64,000 nt of DNA from the NCBI RefSeq assembly GCF_003725775.1, contig NZ_RJSG01000002.1:620001-684000 (forward strand), in the 5' to 3' direction. The notes beneath the pieces are model-generated. The model ran no database searches and had not been told where the DNA came from. It saw only the letters and a list, made by a program, of their open reading frames with translations. The position numbers were made by a program, and so were the translations under genes. Origin of the DNA: Nocardioides marmorisolisilvae. Lineage in GTDB: Bacteria > Actinomycetota > Actinomycetes > Propionibacteriales > Nocardioidaceae. Shown here piece after piece: positions 1-9,778 of the stretch; the stretch's first letter is position 1; every line of letters starts with the position of its first letter.

Positions 1-28
1 CCGACCGCACGCAGTGGTTGAAATTGAT

Positions 29-644
29 ATGACCACTTCAGATGCTGCTGCTCGGGACACCGCTGACTTCTGGTTCGACCCGCTCTGCCCGTTCGCCTGG
101 ATCACCTCGCGGTGGATCCTCGAGGTGGAGAAGGTGCGCTCGGTCGACGTGCACTGGCACGTGATGAGCCTGGCGTACCTGAACAAGGACAAGGACATCT
201 CCGAGGAGTACCGCGAGCTGCTGCGGCCCGCGTGGGGCCCGGTCCGGGTGCTCATCGCCGCGGCCCAGCGCCACGGTGACGGGGTGCTGTTCCCGCTCTA
301 CAACGCGTTCGGCGAGCGGATCCACCACGGCAAGCAGAAGATCGACCGCGCCCTCATCGAGGCCGTCGTGGCCGAGGTCGGGCTGGAGCCGGACCTGGTC
401 GACGCGATGGACGACTCCTCCTACGACGAGGACGTCGCCAAGTCGCACCACCTCGGCATGGACCAGGTCGGCACCGAGGTCGGTACGCCGACGATCTCGA
501 TCAACGACGTCGCCTTCTTCGGCCCGGTGCTCACCAAGATCCCGCGCGGCGAGGAGGCCGGACGGCTCTGGGACGCCTCGGTGACGCTGGCGGGCTACCC
601 GGACTTCTTCGAGCTCAAGCGCACCCGCAACCGGGACCTCGACT

Positions 645-652
<8 letters not shown>
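29..652 (+). CDS. DsbA-family protein of the Rv2466c (mycothiol-dependent nitroreductase) type
   Basis: A 207-residue thioredoxin-fold protein. The N-terminal WFDPLCPFAWITSRW segment and the later GTPTI and FFGPVLTKIPRGEEAG segments match the actinobacterial family of M. tuberculosis Rv2466c, which uses mycothiol to reduce disulfides and activate nitro-drugs. The known family motif is CPWC; here it reads C20-P-F-A23, so the second active-site cysteine is absent and the protein may work as a monothiol enzyme. An in-frame GTG at 14 is an alternative start; ATG 29 is chosen because the family usually begins close to this point. Its stop overlaps the stop of the convergent transporter by 8 bases, leaving no room for a terminator. 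The window edge cuts the upstream region. Confidence 0.85.
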
Positions 653-3335
<2,683 letters not shown>

Positions 3336-3353
3336 GTGCCGTTCCTACCGCAG

Positions 3354-4193
3354 TCAGGCGCTCACGTGGCGCAGAACCGCGCGCTCGACCACCTCGGTGG
3401 CCACGCTCCTCTGCGCTCGTGCGCGGATCGTCGCGTCCTGCGGGTCCGGTTCGGCGCGCTCGTCGAGGCGCAGCAGGGTCCAGCCCGGTCCGGCCTCGAC
3501 CGGCCCCAGCAGCTCACCGGCACGGGCACCGGCGACCCTGGCGCGCAACGTCGTCGGGCTCAGGTCGGCGAGCACGCCGTCGACGACGTACGTCGGGCAG
3601 CCGGCCTGGGTCGCGGCGATGGCGAGGTCGAGCCCGTCGACGAGGACCCAGTGCCGCAGCTCCTCGGCCACCGCCCGGGAGCGCGCGAAAACGCCGGCGC
3701 CGCGGACGCAGGTCCACTCGAGCCGGTGCCGCGCGAGCGCCGCATCGACCGCCTCGGGGGTGACGTCGCGGGCCATCAGGCGGGCGACCCAGCCGGACGG
3801 GTCGAACGACGTTGCATCGGTGGGCGCCGAGCCGAGCGCGCAGGCTGCGGCGGCTGCCGAGGCGAGCTCCGCGGTGTCACGGTCGAGCCCTCCCGAGCAG
3901 ACGTAGCCGGTCCAGCTCGTCGTGGTCGGGGCCTCCGTCCAGGCGACGAACTCGTCGGCGGTGATCGCCCAGCCGGTCAGCCAGGACTCCAGCTGGTCGG
4001 CGGTGAGCAGGCCGCGGGTGCGTCGGAAGGCCTCCTGCACGGCGGCCGCGTCCCCCGGGAACACAGCGAGTTCACGGCCGCCGGGCCGCGCGTGGGGCGC
4101 GACCTCGGCAACCGTGAACTCGATGTCGTTGATGGCGAAGAGTCGCCGACCGGCGACGGTCTCCGGAGCGTCGGGAAGGACGCCCGTCGTCAT
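3354..4193 (-). CDS. PpiC-related putative peptide maturation protein
   Basis: 279 residues. The middle (about 55-90) has a SurA/PpiC-like helical stretch (LTADQLESWLTGWAITADEFVAWTE). The C-terminal part (about 205-262) resembles a parvulin rotamase edge (AGELLGPVEAGPGWTLLRLDER). No signal peptide or membrane segment is visible, so it probably acts in the cytoplasm. It lies 19 bases after the second precursor gene and 18 bases before the C39 transporter, so it is very likely co-transcribed and may hold or fold the precursors before cleavage. A TIGRFAM family of PpiC-related peptide-maturation proteins is known in such settings, and membership is my inference. Whether it has isomerase activity cannot be read from the sequence. 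Confidence 0.75.
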   Translation of the reverse strand: MTTGVLPDAPETVAGRRLFAINDIEFTVAEVAPHARPGGRELAVFPGDAAAVQEAFRRTRGLLTADQLESWLTGWAITADEFVAWTEAPTTTSWTGYVCSGGLDRDTAELASAAAAACALGSAPTDATSFDPSGWVARLMARDVTPEAVDAALARHRLEWTCVRGAGVFARSRAVAEELRHWVLVDGLDLAIAATQAGCPTYVVDGVLADLSPTTLRARVAGARAGELLGPVEAGPGWTLLRLDERAEPDPQDATIRARAQRSVATEVVERAVLRHVSA

Positions 4194-4212
4194 CGCCGGT
4201 TACCGCGGTGGA

Positions 4213-4344
4213 TCAGTCGATGTGCAGGAAGGCGGTGATGGTGGTGCCGAGCACGCAGAGCGGGAAGTCCGCCCAGGCACACGGACCGCCGACGACGCCG
4301 GCTGCCTCGGACTCGGTCGGAACCAGGTCGGTGAAAGTAGCCAT
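4213..4344 (-). CDS. Double-glycine leader peptide 2 (candidate bacteriocin-like precursor)
   Basis: A 43-residue peptide. The leader runs from MATFTDLVPTE to VVGG at residues 17-20, with Glu at position -8 from the cleavage site, as in class II bacteriocin leaders. The predicted core is 23 residues (PCAWADFPLCVLGTT then ITAFLHID), hydrophobic, with cysteines at core positions 2 and 10 that could form a disulfide. The start is preceded by GGGGG about 8 bases upstream on the minus strand. Leader and C-terminal HID are shared with the peptide encoded at 4402-4536, which points to tandem duplication followed by core divergence. The C39 transporter at 645-3335 is the expected protease and exporter. 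No modification enzyme is seen nearby. Function is inferred. Confidence 0.82.
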   Translation of the reverse strand: MATFTDLVPTESEAAGVVGGPCAWADFPLCVLGTTITAFLHID

Positions 4345-4401
4345 TGGTGTAACCCCCGTTGTGTGTGTGATGTTGTTGCGGACAGTCCGAGACCGAGAAA
4401 A

Positions 4402-4536
4402 TCAGTCGATGTGGACGATCGCAGCGACGATCACACCAGCCAGGTTCAGCACCGGCGTGAGGTCGAGGAACGCCGCGCCGCCAACAACAGCAGCTGCGTC
4501 GGCCTCGGTGGGAGCAAGGTCGGTGAAAGTAGCCAT
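4402..4536 (-). CDS. Double-glycine leader peptide 1 (candidate bacteriocin-like precursor)
   Basis: A 44-residue peptide, first gene of the operon. The leader MATFTDLAPTE to VVGG (residues 17-20) is nearly identical to that of the next gene, with Asp at position -8. The predicted 24-residue core (AAFLDLTPVLNLAGVIVAAI then VHID) has no cysteine, is strongly hydrophobic, and ends in the same HID. The first 20 coding bases and the ribosome-binding region (GGGGTACACC) are almost the same as in the second gene, so the duplicated unit included the translation signal. Two different short hydrophobic peptides under one exporter are what a class IIb two-peptide bacteriocin would look like. A signalling role is equally possible. 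Confidence 0.82.
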   Translation of the reverse strand: MATFTDLAPTEADAAAVVGGAAFLDLTPVLNLAGVIVAAIVHID

Positions 4537-4561
4537 CTGGTGTACCCCATCCAGTAGGTTG

Positions 4562-4576
4562 CCCGGAGTCTCCGGG
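4562..4576. promoter_or_regulatory. 15-bp perfect dyad in the leader of the peptide operon
   Basis: CCCGGAG and CTCCGGG (7-bp arms, 1-base centre) lie between the predicted promoter and the first precursor start on the minus strand. It could be an operator for an unlinked repressor or an mRNA hairpin in the 5' leader. No regulator gene is visible in the operon. Confidence 0.5.
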
Positions 4577-4590
4577 TCAGGTGCTCTTCC

Positions 4591-4619
4591 TTTGTAGGAC
4601 TCCGAACCGGCATTTACAA
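4591..4619 (-). promoter_or_regulatory. Predicted promoter of the peptide-secretion operon
   Basis: On the minus strand, TTGTAA (4614-4619) and TACAAA (4591-4596) are separated by exactly 17 bases. Each matches the housekeeping sigma consensus at 4 of 6 positions. Transcription would start near 4584, giving a leader of about 48 bases before the first peptide. The surrounding 4577-4740 stretch is locally AT-richer than its flanks and also carries the divergent metG promoter. Confidence 0.5.
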
Positions 4620-4729
4620 CGGTTCCCCGCCGTGGTGCCCGTTACGTTTTCGTGAACCGGTGACGATCTGCGCGGCTACGGGGCTTTTGTCCGTCGGGTC
4701 CCGCGCGTAAACCGCTGGCACGCGCTCAC

Positions 4730-4735
4730 TAGGAT
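4730..4735 (+). promoter_or_regulatory. -10 element of a leaderless metG promoter
   Basis: TAGGAT ends 6 bases before the metG ATG, the spacing seen for leaderless actinobacterial transcripts. No ribosome-binding sequence precedes the ATG. No convincing -35 is visible. Confidence 0.5.
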
Positions 4736-4741
4736 CCACGC

Positions 4742-6550
4742 ATGACTCGAGTCCTCTCCGCAGTCGCCTGGCCGTACGCCAACGGTCCGCGCCACATCGG
4801 CCACGTGGCCGGTTTCGGCGTGCCCTCCGACGTGTTCAGCAGGTACATGCGGATGGCCGGGCACGACGTGCTGATGGTCTCGGGCACCGACGAGCACGGC
4901 ACCCCGATCCTGATCGCGGCCGACGAGGCCGGGATGACTCCGCAGGAGCTGGCGGACCAGAACCACCGGGTCATCGCCGAGGACCTGCGCGACCTCGGCA
5001 TCGCCTACGACCTCTACACCCGCACGACCACCCGCAATCACACGGCGGTGGTGCAGGAGCTCTTCACCGGGTGCTTCGAGAACGGTTACTTCCTCGAGCA
5101 GACCACCAAGGGCGCGATCTCGCCGTCGACCGGGCGCACCTTGCCCGACCGCTACATCGAGGGCACCTGCCCGCACTGCGGGTACGACGGCGCCCGCGGC
5201 GACCAGTGCGACAACTGCGGCAACCAGCTCGACCCCGACGAGCTGATCAACCCGCGCTCGAAGATCAACGGCGAGACCCCCGAGTTCATCGAGACCCAGC
5301 ACTTCTTCCTCGACCTGCCGGCCCTGGCCGAGGCGCTCAAGGTCTGGCTCGACGAGCGTGAGGCCAGCGGCACCTGGCGGCCGAACGTCATCAAGTTCAG
5401 CCAGAACATCCTCGAGGACATCCGGCCGCGCGCGATGACCCGCGACATCGACTGGGGGATCCCGATCCCGCTCGACGGCTGGCGCGACAACCCGACCAAG
5501 CGGCTCTACGTCTGGTTCGACGCCGTCATCGGCTACCTCTCGGCGAGCATCGAGTGGGCCCGGCGCACCGACGACCCCGAGGCCTGGCGGCAGTGGTGGA
5601 ACCCTTCGACAGGCTCAGGGGACGAGCAAGCGCTGTCCTACTACTTCATGGGCAAGGACAACATCACCTTCCACAGCCAGATCTGGCCGGCCGAGCTGCT
5701 GGCCTACGCAGGCAAGGGCGACAAGGGCGGCACGCTGCACTCCTACGGCGAGCTGAACCTGCCGACCGAGGTGGTCAGCAGCGAGTTCCTCACCATGGAG
5801 GGCAAGAAGTTCTCCTCCTCCAAGCGCGTGGTCATCTACGTGCGCGACCTGCTCTCGCGCTACCAGGCCGACGCCTTCCGCTACTTCGTCGCCGCGGCCG
5901 GCCCGGAGAACCAGGACTCGGACTTCACCTGGGCCGAGTTCGTGCGGCGCACCAACGACGAGCTGGTCGCCGGCTGGGGCAACCTGGTCAACCGGGTCGC
6001 CACCCTGATCAACAAGAACTTCGGCGAGATCCCGCCGGCAGGGCCGCTGACCGCTGAGGACCTGGCACTGCTCGACTCCGTCGCTGCCGCGTTCGGCACC
6101 GTCGGGGACCTGATCGGTCGGCACCGGCAGAAGGCCGCGATCGGCGAGGCCATGCGTGCGGTCTCCGAGGTGAACAAGTACCTCGCCGACCACGAGCCCT
6201 GGAAGCTCAAGGGCGAGGACGAGCGCGAGCGCCTCGGCACGATCCTGCACGTCGCCGCGCAGTGCGTGGTCGACCTGAACCTGGTGCTCTCGCCCTTCCT
6301 CCCGTTCTCCGCGAACGCGATCGATGCGGCGTACGGCGGGAGGGGCGACATCGCTCCGATGCCCGAGCTGCGCGAGGCCGAGGACCTCGACGGGGGAGCG
6401 GGTTACCCGATCCTGACCGGCGACTACGCCGGCGTCCCGGCCTGGGAGCGCCGGCCCGTGGTCGTCGGTACGCCGATCGAGAAGCCGACGCCGGTGTTCA
6501 CCAAGCTCGACCCGTCGGTGGTCGACGAGGAACTCGCCCGGCTGGGCTGA
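4742..6550 (+). CDS. metG: Methionine--tRNA ligase
   Basis: 602 residues. This class I aminoacyl-tRNA synthetase charges tRNA-Met. The HIGH motif is at residues about 18-21 ([12 protein letters not shown]), the KMSKS equivalent is KKFSSSKR near residue 358, and a zinc knuckle [18 protein letters not shown] is near residue 144. An unusual [10 protein letters not shown] insertion near residue 287 is encoded by a dispersed repeat at 5602-5620; relatives lack this loop as far as I recall. Upstream TAGGAT suggests a leaderless transcript from ATG 4742. The gene is divergent from the peptide-secretion operon and 5 bases upstream of a methyltransferase gene. Confidence 0.97.
   Translation: MTRVLSAVAWPYANGPRHIGHVAGFGVPSDVFSRYMRMAGHDVLMVSGTDEHGTPILIAADEAGMTPQELADQNHRVIAEDLRDLGIAYDLYTRTTTRNHTAVVQELFTGCFENGYFLEQTTKGAISPSTGRTLPDRYIEGTCPHCGYDGARGDQCDNCGNQLDPDELINPRSKINGETPEFIETQHFFLDLPALAEALKVWLDEREASGTWRPNVIKFSQNILEDIRPRAMTRDIDWGIPIPLDGWRDNPTKRLYVWFDAVIGYLSASIEWARRTDDPEAWRQWWNPSTGSGDEQALSYYFMGKDNITFHSQIWPAELLAYAGKGDKGGTLHSYGELNLPTEVVSSEFLTMEGKKFSSSKRVVIYVRDLLSRYQADAFRYFVAAAGPENQDSDFTWAEFVRRTNDELVAGWGNLVNRVATLINKNFGEIPPAGPLTAEDLALLDSVAAAFGTVGDLIGRHRQKAAIGEAMRAVSEVNKYLADHEPWKLKGEDERERLGTILHVAAQCVVDLNLVLSPFLPFSANAIDAAYGGRGDIAPMPELREAEDLDGGAGYPILTGDYAGVPAWERRPVVVGTPIEKPTPVFTKLDPSVVDEELARLG
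5602..5620 (+). repeat. Dispersed 19-bp repeat, copy inside metG
   Basis: CCCTTCGACAGGCTCAGGG. It is in frame and codes for P-S-T-G-S-G. The same sequence with one base changed sits inside rne at 47975-47993, in the same reading frame. Related copies lie at 12815, 16093, 24833, 30069 and 53615. Confidence 0.8.
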
Positions 6551-6555
6551 TCCGG

Positions 6556-7386
6556 GTGCGCGACGGGGAGCCGAGCCGCACCGCGTTCGGTGCCGCCGTG
6601 CACCGCGCCGTGCACCAGGACCTCGACGACGGTCGGATCTTCACCGATCCGCTCGCCTGGACGATCCTCGGGGCGGACCGGGAGAAGCTCGTTGCTGACG
6701 CCCAGGAGGCAGACCGCTTCGTGCTGCGCACGTTCATCGCGGTGCGGCACCGCTTCGCCGAGGACGGGCTTGCTGCCGCGGTCGCCCGCGGGGTCGACCA
6801 GGCGGTCGTGCTCGGCGCCGGTCTCGACACCTTCGCCTACCGCAACCCGCACCAGGCTCTGCGCGTCTTCGAGGTCGACTTCCCCGCGACCGGGGACTGG
6901 AAGGCCGAGCGCCTGGCGGCTGCCGGCATCGCGGTGCCCGACGACGTGGTGTTCGTCGGTTGCGACTTCGAGCACGAGGACTTCCTCGAGCGACTGGTCG
7001 CGGCCGGCCTCGACGCCACGCGGCCGACGTACGTGCTGTGGCTGGGGGTCGTGCCCTACCTGACCCGCGAAGCGGTGCTGGCGACGCTGGGCCGGATCGC
7101 GAGCATCCCGGGCGGCGAGGTGGTGCTCGACTACCCGACCCGGCTGCGGGGGCTCTCCCGGAAGGCCCGGTCGATGCGTCGCGAGCTCTCGCGCCGGGTG
7201 GCCGCGGCGGGCGAGCCGTTCACGGGCGACTTCACGACCGAGGAGATGGCCGGTCTGCTCCGCGACGCCGGCTTCGACGAGGTCGAGGACATCGGCGCGC
7301 CGGAGATCATGTCCCGCTACCTCGGGCTGCCGGCGACCGGGAGGACCGGCGGCGGGCACGTGGTCCGCGCCCGCGTCACCCGCTAG
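6556..7386 (+). CDS. Class I SAM-dependent methyltransferase (TIGR00027/PPM1-like)
   Basis: 276 residues from GTG 6556, 5 bases after metG. VVLGAGLDTFAYR near residue 80 is the SAM-binding motif of the leucine carboxyl methyltransferase-like group that is much expanded in actinobacteria. Later YVLWLGVVPYLTREAV and the GGEVVLDYP strand fit the same fold. In this family the substrates are mostly unknown, often small secondary metabolites or polyketide-like acids. It probably shares the metG transcript. Its last 4 bases overlap the stop of the convergent gene at 7383. Confidence 0.85.
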   Translation: MRDGEPSRTAFGAAVHRAVHQDLDDGRIFTDPLAWTILGADREKLVADAQEADRFVLRTFIAVRHRFAEDGLAAAVARGVDQAVVLGAGLDTFAYRNPHQALRVFEVDFPATGDWKAERLAAAGIAVPDDVVFVGCDFEHEDFLERLVAAGLDATRPTYVLWLGVVPYLTREAVLATLGRIASIPGGEVVLDYPTRLRGLSRKARSMRRELSRRVAAAGEPFTGDFTTEEMAGLLRDAGFDEVEDIGAPEIMSRYLGLPATGRTGGGHVVRARVTR

Positions 7387-7721
7387 TCGCGCACCAGCAC
7401 CTTGATCGAAGGCAGCTGGGCGAGCGCGTTGATCAGGACCGAGAACACCGCGAACGCGATCGCCTGCGGGTGGTGGTCGCTGACCCAGAGCCCGATCGTG
7501 GCCAGGGTGAACACGATCGCCTTGCCCAGCGGTCGCGTGATCCGGCCACCGAACCGTGCCTTGGGCGACGCGAACAGGGCCCAGCCGACGACGGTCACGA
7601 CACCGGCGGCGACCGCCAGCAACGCTCCGCCCTGGTAGTCACCCCAGGTGACCGCAGCCGCGATCGCGAGCAGCTCGTCGACGAAGACGAAGAACAGCAC
7701 CGACCATCCGAAGAACGCCAT
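7383..7721 (-). CDS. YrdB/DUF2568 family small membrane protein
   Basis: 112 residues with four predicted membrane segments (about 3-20, 30-47, 66-80, 85-102) and the family stretch WALFASPKARFGGR. Function is unknown in the family. ATG 7721 is preceded at 6 bases by TAGGGT on the minus strand, so the transcript is probably leaderless. The -10 lies in the left arm of a 19-bp palindrome shared with the divergent gene at 7757. Confidence 0.8.
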   Translation of the reverse strand: MAFFGWSVLFFVFVDELLAIAAAVTWGDYQGGALLAVAAGVVTVVGWALFASPKARFGGRITRPLGKAIVFTLATIGLWVSDHHPQAIAFAVFSVLINALAQLPSIKVLVRD

Positions 7722-7727
7722 GCGGGC

Positions 7728-7750
7728 ACCCTAGGAGAGTCTCCTAGGCT
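7728..7750. promoter_or_regulatory. Divergent leaderless promoters sharing a 19-bp palindrome
   Basis: CCTAGGAGA, one central G and TCTCCTAGG form a perfect palindrome at 7730-7748. The minus-strand -10 TAGGGT (7728-7733) and the plus-strand -10 TAGGCT (7745-7750) each lie across one end of it. A dimeric regulator bound here would cover both -10 elements at once. Confidence 0.6.
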
Positions 7751-7756
7751 GGGCCA

Positions 7757-8338
7757 GTGACCGAGCCGAAGCACGACCCGCCGATGCATCTGCCCGCATT
7801 CTTCGTGAAGCAGAAGCTGACCCTGATGGTGAACCGCTACGAGGTCCGCGCGGCCGGCCCGGACGGCCAGCCCGGCGAGCTGATCGCGGTGGCCCAGCAG
7901 AAGCGGATGGCGTTCCGCGAGCAGGTCACCTTCTACGCCGACGAGGAGCGCACCCGACCGGTGTTCTCGTTCAAGGCGCGCCAGGTCATCGACCTCAACG
8001 CGGGCTACGACGTGTTCGACGAGCGTGGCGAGGCGATCGGCTTCTTCCGCAAGGACTTCGGCAAGAGCCTGCTGCGCTCAACCTTCCACCTCAACGGTCC
8101 GCACGGGCTGAACGCGATCGGCCAGGAGCGCAACCAGGCGGTCGCCATCCTGCGGCGGTTCGTGGACTTCCCGTTCACCTTCCACTTCGACTTCGTGCAG
8201 GAGGGTCAGCCGGTCCTGCACGTCGACCGCCAGTTCAGCCTGCGCGACCGGTACGCCGTCAACGTTCCCGACCGGCGCCTGGACTTCCGCCTCGCAGCCG
8301 CGATGACCGTCGCCCTCGACGCCCTGATGTCGCGCTGA
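7757..8338 (+). CDS. LURP-one-related / tubby-like fold protein
   Basis: 193 residues from GTG 7757. A start region LPAFFVKQKLTLMVNRYEV followed by repeated beta strands (FSFKARQVIDLNAGYDVFDE, IGFFRKDFGKSLLRSTF) is typical of the LURP-one/scramblase superfamily of small bacterial proteins. Some of these proteins bind membranes; a defined reaction is not known. The C-terminal hydrophobic helix (LAAAMTVALDAL) could anchor it. TAGGCT ends 6 bases before the GTG, supporting this start and a leaderless mRNA. It overlaps the next gene by one base (TGATG), so the two are translated together. Confidence 0.75.
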   Translation: MTEPKHDPPMHLPAFFVKQKLTLMVNRYEVRAAGPDGQPGELIAVAQQKRMAFREQVTFYADEERTRPVFSFKARQVIDLNAGYDVFDERGEAIGFFRKDFGKSLLRSTFHLNGPHGLNAIGQERNQAVAILRRFVDFPFTFHFDFVQEGQPVLHVDRQFSLRDRYAVNVPDRRLDFRLAAAMTVALDALMSR

Positions 8339-9258
8339 TGGCCGCCGAAGAACCCGCCGCCCGCTCGACGCTGTACCCGCAGGCGCAGCGCGAGGCAGCG
8401 GCGTACGTGCTGGACCTGCCGCCGGACGACGACCCGATGGCGATGATCCGCAAGCTCCGGGCCGACGCCCAGGAGCTCGCCGCCCAGCAGCCGCGCGAGC
8501 ACGTGGACTCGGTCATCGACGTCGACGCCGACGGCGTGCTCTGCCGGCTCTACCGGCCGGCGGGTGCCACCTCGACGATCATCCACCTGCACGGCGGCGG
8601 CTTCGTCTTCCACGACATCGCGGTGCACGACGCCGCGGCCCGACGACTGGCGAACAGGGCGGGGATGGCGGTGCTCAGCGTCGACTACCGACGTCCGCCG
8701 CAGTACCGCTTCCCCGCGGCGCCCGACGACGCCAGCACCGCGGTGCGCTGGCTGCAGCGAGCGGCGACCGGACTCGGCCTCACCGGCTCGCTGCTGCTGC
8801 ACGGCGACAGCGCCGGCGGGAACCTCGCCCTGGTCACGGCGCTGCGCAATCCCGGGGTCTTCTCCGCGGTGGCTCTGATCTACCCGTTCCTGGACCCGAC
8901 CGCGTCGTTCGACTCCTACTCCTCGACGGACGTCGCCTTCGACCGGGCCGAGGCTGCTTGGTACTGGCGCCAGTACGCCGCGAAGCCCGAGGACCTGACC
9001 GACCCGGACCTCGCGCCGCTGCTGTCGGACCAGCTGGGCACGCTGCCGCCGACGCTCGTGGTGACCTCCGAGCACGACCCGCTCCGCGACGAGGGCGAGG
9101 AGCTCGCACTCCGGCTCGCCGAGGCAGGCGTCTCAGTGGTCGCGACCCGCTACCTCGGGCAGCTGCACGGCTTCTGGCGTCACGTCGACCTCTTCGACGC
9201 CGCCGAACCGCTGACCCGTCAGGTGGCCGGGTTCTTCAACCAGCACGCCGGTCGATAA
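8338..9258 (+). CDS. Alpha/beta hydrolase, hormone-sensitive-lipase-type esterase
   Basis: 306 residues. The oxyanion-hole motif HLHGGGFVFHD (about 81-91) and the nucleophile elbow HGDSAGGN (about 155-162) define the HSL family. The acid lies in SEHDPLRDE and the catalytic histidine in GQLHGFWR near the C terminus. Such enzymes hydrolyse short acyl esters. No signal peptide is seen, so it is cytoplasmic. It is translationally coupled to the preceding gene, and rpiB begins 10 bases after its stop from its own promoter. M. tuberculosis has the carboxylesterase lipP near this place, but on a different side of nei. Confidence 0.9.
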   Translation: MAAEEPAARSTLYPQAQREAAAYVLDLPPDDDPMAMIRKLRADAQELAAQQPREHVDSVIDVDADGVLCRLYRPAGATSTIIHLHGGGFVFHDIAVHDAAARRLANRAGMAVLSVDYRRPPQYRFPAAPDDASTAVRWLQRAATGLGLTGSLLLHGDSAGGNLALVTALRNPGVFSAVALIYPFLDPTASFDSYSSTDVAFDRAEAAWYWRQYAAKPEDLTDPDLAPLLSDQLGTLPPTLVVTSEHDPLRDEGEELALRLAEAGVSVVATRYLGQLHGFWRHVDLFDAAEPLTRQVAGFFNQHAGR

Positions 9259-9268
9259 CCTTCGCTCC

Positions 9269-9778
9269 ATGCGCGTGCACCTGGGTTCCGACCACGCCGG
9301 CCTCGAGCTGAAGGAGCACCTGCTCGGCTGGCTCCGCGACAACGGCCACGAGCCGGTCGACCACGGCCCCTTCGTCTACGACGCGCTCGACGACTACCCG
9401 GTGTTCTGCATCCGAGCCGCCGCTGGCGTGGTGGCGGACCCGGGCAGCCTCGGCGTGGTGATCGGCGGGTCCGGCAACGGCGAGCAGATGGCCGCCAACA
9501 AGGTCGACGGAGTCCGGGCTGCGCTGGTCTGGAGCGAGGAGACCGCGGTGCTGGCGCGCGAGCACAACGACGCCAACGTGATCTCGGTCGGCGGCCGGAT
9601 GCACAGCGTCGACGACATGACCCGGTTCATCGAGGTCTTCCTGGCCACGCCGTTCACGCACGACGAGCGGCACGTCCGCCGGATCGGGATGATGGCGGCG
9701 TACGAGACCACCGGTGACCTGCCGCCGCTGCCGGAGTCGGCCCAAGGATTTGCAGAGGGTCTCGGCCCGGATGCCTGA
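9269..9778 (+). CDS. rpiB: Ribose-5-phosphate isomerase B
   Basis: 169 residues. It converts ribulose 5-phosphate and ribose 5-phosphate in the pentose phosphate pathway. The N terminus MRVHLGSDHAGLELKEHL and the segments GGSGNGEQMAANKV and REHNDANVISVGGR are characteristic, including the active-site GSGNGE loop. Actinobacterial RpiB has Glu in place of the usual active-site Cys, and the GNGEQMAANK sequence agrees. TAACCT ends 7 bases before the ATG, indicating a leaderless mRNA. Its stop overlaps the start of nei by 8 bases, and the rpiB-nei pairing is conserved in M. tuberculosis (Rv2465c-Rv2464c). Confidence 0.95.
   Translation: MRVHLGSDHAGLELKEHLLGWLRDNGHEPVDHGPFVYDALDDYPVFCIRAAAGVVADPGSLGVVIGGSGNGEQMAANKVDGVRAALVWSEETAVLAREHNDANVISVGGRMHSVDDMTRFIEVFLATPFTHDERHVRRIGMMAAYETTGDLPPLPESAQGFAEGLGPDA

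Noticed and set aside
4208-4597. Plus-strand frames overlapping the two small precursor genes
   Set aside because: They lack a ribosome site and any homology, while the minus strand shows duplicated leaders, ribosome sites and cores.
4600-4741. T-box or other tRNA-sensing leader upstream of metG
   Set aside because: No stem I or T-box sequence (TGGNACCGCG) is seen, and the -10 is only 6 bases from the ATG.
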